NCBI GenBank assembly: GCA_012719015.1
Contig: JAAYBE010000246.1
Location: 1 to 6,547, forward strand
DNA length: 6,547 bases
Reading direction: 5' to 3'
DNA from: Actinomycetota bacterium
Lineage (GTDB): Bacteria > Actinomycetota > Thermoleophilia > UBA2241
Made by a program: the position numbers and the translations under genes. Shown one piece after another: positions 6,512 through 6,547 of the stretch. Each line of letters starts with the position of its first letter. Position 1 is the first letter of the stretch. Below the pieces are notes generated by a model. That model was not told the DNA's origin and did no database searches. It was given only the letters and a program-made list of their open reading frames with translations.

Positions 6512-6547
6512 TCAGACCCTCGTGTCCGTCTCCGCCGGGGCGGCGGC
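6512..6547 (-). CDS. C-terminal end of a possible upstream gene (partial)
   Basis: The right edge carries an open minus-strand frame of eleven codons (AAAPAETDTRV) ending in TGA at 6514-6512, two bases before the start of the small membrane protein gene. All codons end in G or C, as in the neighbouring genes, and the close spacing matches the rest of the operon. Eleven residues are too few to identify a family. In other actinobacteria a DUF948-type membrane protein often occupies this place, so an Ala/Pro-rich tail would fit, but this is a guess from gene order. It could equally be untranslated leader. Confidence 0.35.
   Translation of the reverse strand, partial: AAAPAETDTRV

Overview
This is a very GC-rich window (about 70% by eye) in which every supported gene lies on the minus strand, tightly packed with overlaps or very short gaps. 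The order alaS - ruvX - mltG - aroE is a known gene order of Actinomycetota. With the high GC, GTG starts and near-total G/C at third codon positions, it points to a high-GC actinobacterium. A deep-branching class such as Thermoleophilia would fit, but that is an inference from gene order and style, not a placement.

In the direction of transcription (right to left) the layout is: the last codons of a possible upstream gene (6547-6512); an 86-residue membrane-anchored small protein (6509-6249); a degenerate RsbW-like regulator with a GHKL fold (6242-5850); a SigB/SigF-type alternative sigma factor whose GTG start overlaps the regulator's stop (5853-4924); alanyl-tRNA synthetase (4886-2238); the YqgF/RuvX nuclease (2241-1846); the endolytic transglycosylase MltG (1862-678); and the first three quarters of shikimate dehydrogenase AroE, which runs off the left edge. 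No gap exceeds about 50 bases, and I see no terminator or convincing promoter. The whole window therefore reads as one operon whose promoter lies beyond the right edge.

The left half holds housekeeping genes: tRNA charging, rRNA processing or recombination, cell-wall glycan termination and aromatic amino-acid synthesis. The right half adds a regulatory cassette, a stress-type sigma factor translationally coupled to a probable partner. This cassette sits directly upstream of alaS, between it and the small membrane protein that resembles the alaS-linked small proteins of other actinobacteria. The points most worth a second look are this placement, the loss of the recognisable ATP-binding motifs in the RsbW-like partner, and the start of aroE, where the ribosome-binding site and the N-terminal homology both favour a non-standard ATC codon. 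I found no mobile element, RNA gene, CRISPR array or clear new system.
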